From: Proteiniphilum sp.
Lineage (GTDB): Bacteria; Bacteroidota; Bacteroidia; Bacteroidales; Dysgonomonadaceae
Length of the DNA: 64,000 nt
Assembly: GCA_018433945.1 (NCBI GenBank)
Contig: JAHDQF010000016.1
Span: 18,167 to 82,166 of the forward strand
Direction of reading: 5' to 3'
Below, one piece after another: positions 61,566 through 64,000 of this stretch; within the stretch, counting starts at the first letter, position 1, and every line of letters starts with the position of its first letter. Made by a program: the position numbers and the translations under genes. A model generated the notes under the pieces. It was not told the DNA's origin, made no database searches, and saw nothing but the letters and a program-made list of their open reading frames with translations.

Positions 61566-63260
61566 TCACAAAAAAGTGATGCGGTATATTTCCCCACTGA
61601 AGCCATCGATCCGGAAATGGTATGGAAAATCAATGGAGAAGAGCAGCATCTCTCCTTTTTTTTGCAGCAGGGGTGTCAAGGTACCCTCGGTACTCTCCTT
61701 TATTCCGAAGAAAGAATAGGCATGTTCCGGTATCACAAGGGTAAACTCTTTGGGTGACTGGTCGAAGTTAGTCACCACCAGCAGGAGTTCATTCTCGTGG
61801 CCACGAAGAAAGGCGAATAGCTTGGTGGAATCAAAGTCGGGATTGGCATAATTGGCCGGCATCAGGTCGTAAAAGAGACCGCTGGCGAGCGCATCTTCCT
61901 GGTTGCAGAGTGTGATGAGACGCCGGTAAAATGATTGCAGCTCGAGCTCCTGTGGTGTCAGCAACTCTCCATTCCATCGACCGTTGTTGTTCCACCGGCG
62001 CAGAGTGTCCACCGACCAGTAGTCAAAGATGGAGGTACGCCCATTCACACCACTGAATCCCTCATCATCCATGCCTCTTTCACCCAACTCCTGACCATTG
62101 TAAATCATCACCGGGTTGCTGTTGAGGGTGCAGGTGACAATCATGGCAGCCTTGCCTTTGTGTGCCTCTTTCAGGAAATAATCAGATGCCAGCCGTTGCT
62201 CGTCATGGTTCTCCATGAAGTTGAGCATCCGCTCTTGGATATCCCCTACCTGGTTCAGGGCAAAGGAGATGTCGGATGAGGGCCTGTAGCCGCAGGAGAC
62301 CTCGCGCAGCATGTCGTATAACCCTACCTTGTCGTAAAGGTAGTCGAAGAGCCCTTCGCCCAGGAAATCACGGTAGGCGGAAGGGTTGTAGATCTCTGCC
62401 AGGAAGATGATATCGGGATATTGCACTCTCACTTGCGGGATGACCCATTGCCAGAATGCGAGTGGTACCATCTCGGCCATGTCGCACCGGAAGCCATCCA
62501 CCTTTTTTGAAGCCCAGAAAAGGAGGATATCCTTCATCTTGAGCCAGGTGTCGGGCAATGGCTCAAAATAAGCCTGCATGCCATTGAGGTAATCCACCCC
62601 ATAGTTGAGTTTCACCGTGTCGTACCAGTCGTAGATCGTGGGGGTATCGGAGAAACAATCATTGCCGGTGGCTTTTGCGGGTGACTCCTGGTAGGTGAAT
62701 CCTGCCAGTTTGTCGGGAGGGAGCTGTATCTTCAGGGTGCTGCCGGGAAGGTAATAAAAATTGTTGTGGGGTGAGAAGGCAGCGGTATCATCGTCATCTT
62801 TTCCAAAATCACTCACCCCCTGTGGTCTGGCCACAGAGCAGTAGTTACGTGCCACATGATTGGGCACAATGTCTGTAATCACCTTTAATCCGGCCTGGTG
62901 GGTACGTTCTACCAGTGCTTCGAACTCCTCCATGCGGCGGGAGGGATCTTCTGCCAGGTCGGGATCCACATCATAATAATCACGAATGGCATAGGGGGAA
63001 CCCGCTTTACCTTTGACGATCTCCGGATACTGCTTCGGAATGCCATACGCGGTATAGTCCGTCGCAGAGGCATGTGCCGGCACACCGATGTACCAGATAT
63101 GGCTGTATCCATCCTCTTTCAGTTGCCTCAGAATGGAATCACTGATGTCATTGAATTTGCCCGATCCGTTCTCCGCCAGTGTTCCATTGTGCCGATTGGT
63201 ACCGTTTTTGTTGCTGAAGAGGCGGAGCAACAGTTGGTAGATGAAAAGCTTTTCTCTCAT
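61566..63260 (-). CDS. GH13 alpha-amylase family glycoside hydrolase, cytoplasmic
   Basis: A 564-residue enzyme. The GH13 barrel motifs are all visible: DIVPNHVA (residues 130-137), the nucleophile Asp260 in VDGFRCDMAE, the acid/base Glu289 in IIFLAEIYN, and the third Asp353 in FMENHDEQR. The C-terminal beta domain starts near residue 480. There is no signal peptide, so it is cytoplasmic and probably acts on maltodextrins or glycogen, complementing malQ at 5.7 kb. The exact specificity (alpha-amylase or related) cannot be read from the sequence. It lies between prs and the patatin gene, all leftward. Confidence 0.9.
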   Translation of the reverse strand: MREKLFIYQLLLRLFSNKNGTNRHNGTLAENGSGKFNDISDSILRQLKEDGYSHIWYIGVPAHASATDYTAYGIPKQYPEIVKGKAGSPYAIRDYYDVDPDLAEDPSRRMEEFEALVERTHQAGLKVITDIVPNHVARNYCSVARPQGVSDFGKDDDDTAAFSPHNNFYYLPGSTLKIQLPPDKLAGFTYQESPAKATGNDCFSDTPTIYDWYDTVKLNYGVDYLNGMQAYFEPLPDTWLKMKDILLFWASKKVDGFRCDMAEMVPLAFWQWVIPQVRVQYPDIIFLAEIYNPSAYRDFLGEGLFDYLYDKVGLYDMLREVSCGYRPSSDISFALNQVGDIQERMLNFMENHDEQRLASDYFLKEAHKGKAAMIVTCTLNSNPVMIYNGQELGERGMDDEGFSGVNGRTSIFDYWSVDTLRRWNNNGRWNGELLTPQELELQSFYRRLITLCNQEDALASGLFYDLMPANYANPDFDSTKLFAFLRGHENELLLVVTNFDQSPKEFTLVIPEHAYSFFGIKESTEGTLTPLLQKKGEMLLFSIDFPYHFRIDGFSGEIYRITFL

Positions 63261-63271
63261 TCCATGTGGGT

Positions 63272-64000
63272 TTATTTGTTTGTCATTCCGCTACCAATCA
63301 TTTGCAGGCGGGTTTTTACTTTCTTCTCGAGCAACGCATGACGGTGACATCTTCTCACGATCTCCAGTGATCGCTTCTCGGCCATGGTGTTGGCTGCTGC
63401 ATGATAACCTTTTTCCATGATCTGGTTCTGACTGTGAAGGTCGAATATCGATACTTTTTCCAGACCGCTCGTCTCAATAAGGATGTCACAACTGGATTTA
63501 TCAATCAGTGTGTTGGCATTCGACATCAGGTTGAAGGTCCGTTCGACCATGGTCCGGATCGACTCCTTTTCTGCCGGGGGAATGATCAGTGAGACGTTGA
63601 CTCCCACCACATAACGGCACATCTTCCTGATCACCGTTACCGGGAAGTTTTTCAGGATGCCCCCATCCACATAGGGAACACCATCAATCACCTGGGGATT
63701 GAAGATGACGGGCACAGAACAGGATGCCACCACTGCATCAACCAGGTCATCTCCCTGGGAGAAAGTAACGGTACGTGCCTTTTCCCAGTCGGTAGTCACC
63801 ACGTACAAAGGCAGCTGTAGATCCTCAAATCGTTTGGCTCGCAGGTGCTTCTTCAGGAACTTATGCAGACCGGTACTTTTTAGAAAACCGGTTCGGGGAA
63901 TGGTGAACGAAACAAACTCCCTGAATTCGCGCTTTCGGAACAGTTCCACGATCTCATCGGGTTGAAATCCGTCGGCATAGAAAACGCCGGCAAGTGCACC
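63272..64000 (-). CDS. Patatin-like phospholipase, N-terminal part beyond the window
   Basis: The C-terminal 242 residues or so of a patatin-family lipid acyl hydrolase. The frame is open to the window end and reads GALAGVFYADGF at the edge, which is the segment right after the nucleophile serine elbow (GxSxG), so the serine is just outside. The catalytic Asp is in YVDGGILKNFPV. TTDWEKARTVTFSQGDDL and ASCSVPVIF are also family-typical. A GTG at 63949 is not the real start. The gene is 11 bases upstream of the amylase gene and probably co-transcribed. Confidence 0.88.
   Translation of the reverse strand, partial: GALAGVFYADGFQPDEIVELFRKREFREFVSFTIPRTGFLKSTGLHKFLKKHLRAKRFEDLQLPLYVVTTDWEKARTVTFSQGDDLVDAVVASCSVPVIFNPQVIDGVPYVDGGILKNFPVTVIRKMCRYVVGVNVSLIIPPAEKESIRTMVERTFNLMSNANTLIDKSSCDILIETSGLEKVSIFDLHSQNQIMEKGYHAAANTMAEKRSLEIVRRCHRHALLEKKVKTRLQMIGSGMTNK

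Overview
The window is a stretch of chromosome from a member of the Bacteroidota, most likely order Bacteroidales; a Dysgonomonadaceae or Porphyromonadaceae-like relative is my guess from overall gene content, not something proven here. Evidence: the tmRNA tag ends GNNNYALAA; at least a dozen genes are preceded by the Bacteroidota promoter hexamer-equivalent TAnnTTTG, several with a TTTG or TTG about 19-21 bases upstream; Shine-Dalgarno sequences are mostly absent; and many families are typical of this phylum (DUF4831, DUF3467, DUF4105/Lnb, AMP nucleosidase of the short type, AsnA, GH77 with tandem starch-binding modules). Almost all genes are core housekeeping genes in short operons; I see no prophage, insertion sequence, CRISPR array, rRNA or tRNA.

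Layout. 1-660: the first codons of a leftward gene, then the tmRNA gene with promoter and terminator. 0.8-3.5 kb: a leftward envelope-stress type unit (ECF sigma factor, membrane anti-sigma-like protein, Spy/LTXXQ-like periplasmic protein) plus a TPR protein. 3.8-11 kb: YidE/AspT-type transporter, 4-alpha-glucanotransferase, class II fructose-bisphosphate aldolase (leftward) and alanine dehydrogenase. 11-14.2 kb: DUF3467 protein and cytochrome bd oxidase (cydAB). 14.3-24.9 kb: DUF3298 lipoprotein, rsmG, a metallo-beta-lactamase-fold hydrolase, gcvP, a DUF4382 lipoprotein, a SPOR lipoprotein, a PhnP-like hydrolase, an extreme Trp/Tyr-rich plus Ser/Arg-rich exported protein and a FadL-type outer-membrane protein. 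25-28.9 kb: panB, a stand-alone HsdR-N nuclease-like domain, AMP nucleosidase, holA, glutathione peroxidase. 28.9-31.4 kb: an AT-rich non-coding stretch with repeated ATTTGTAAAT-like motifs, an HTH regulator and an AT-rich AAA/DUF4143 ATPase; this is the most accessory-looking part. 31.6-35.2 kb: pyrK-pyrD, asnA, ung. 35.2-39.9 kb (leftward): sufB without sufC or sufD beside it, a second DUF3298 lipoprotein, DUF4831, pheS. 40-44.7 kb: tilS, a possible 45-residue membrane peptide, serS, cinA (leftward), ribosomal protein L31 type B. 44.8-53.8 kb: Lnb-like lipoprotein N-acyltransferase, a PafA-like protein that has lost its catalytic and metal residues, secA, gyrA. 53.9-60.5 kb: TPR protein, purM, prfA, pyrF, an HD phosphohydrolase and a low-molecular-weight phosphotyrosine phosphatase. 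60.5-64 kb (leftward): prs, a cytoplasmic GH13 amylase and a truncated patatin phospholipase at the edge.

Themes. Nucleotide metabolism is spread through the window (pyrK, pyrD, pyrF, purM, prs, amn). Translation and its quality control are represented by tmRNA, rsmG, tilS, pheS, serS, prfA and L31. Envelope biogenesis is represented by secA, Lnb, SPOR and several lipoproteins. I did not find a clear new defence or mobile system. The items I consider most worth following are the catalytically dead PafA homologue wedged between the lipoprotein acyltransferase and secA, the aromatic-rich exported protein paired with a FadL porin, the orphan sufB, the operator-like repeats before the HTH gene, and the duplicated DUF3298 lipoproteins.
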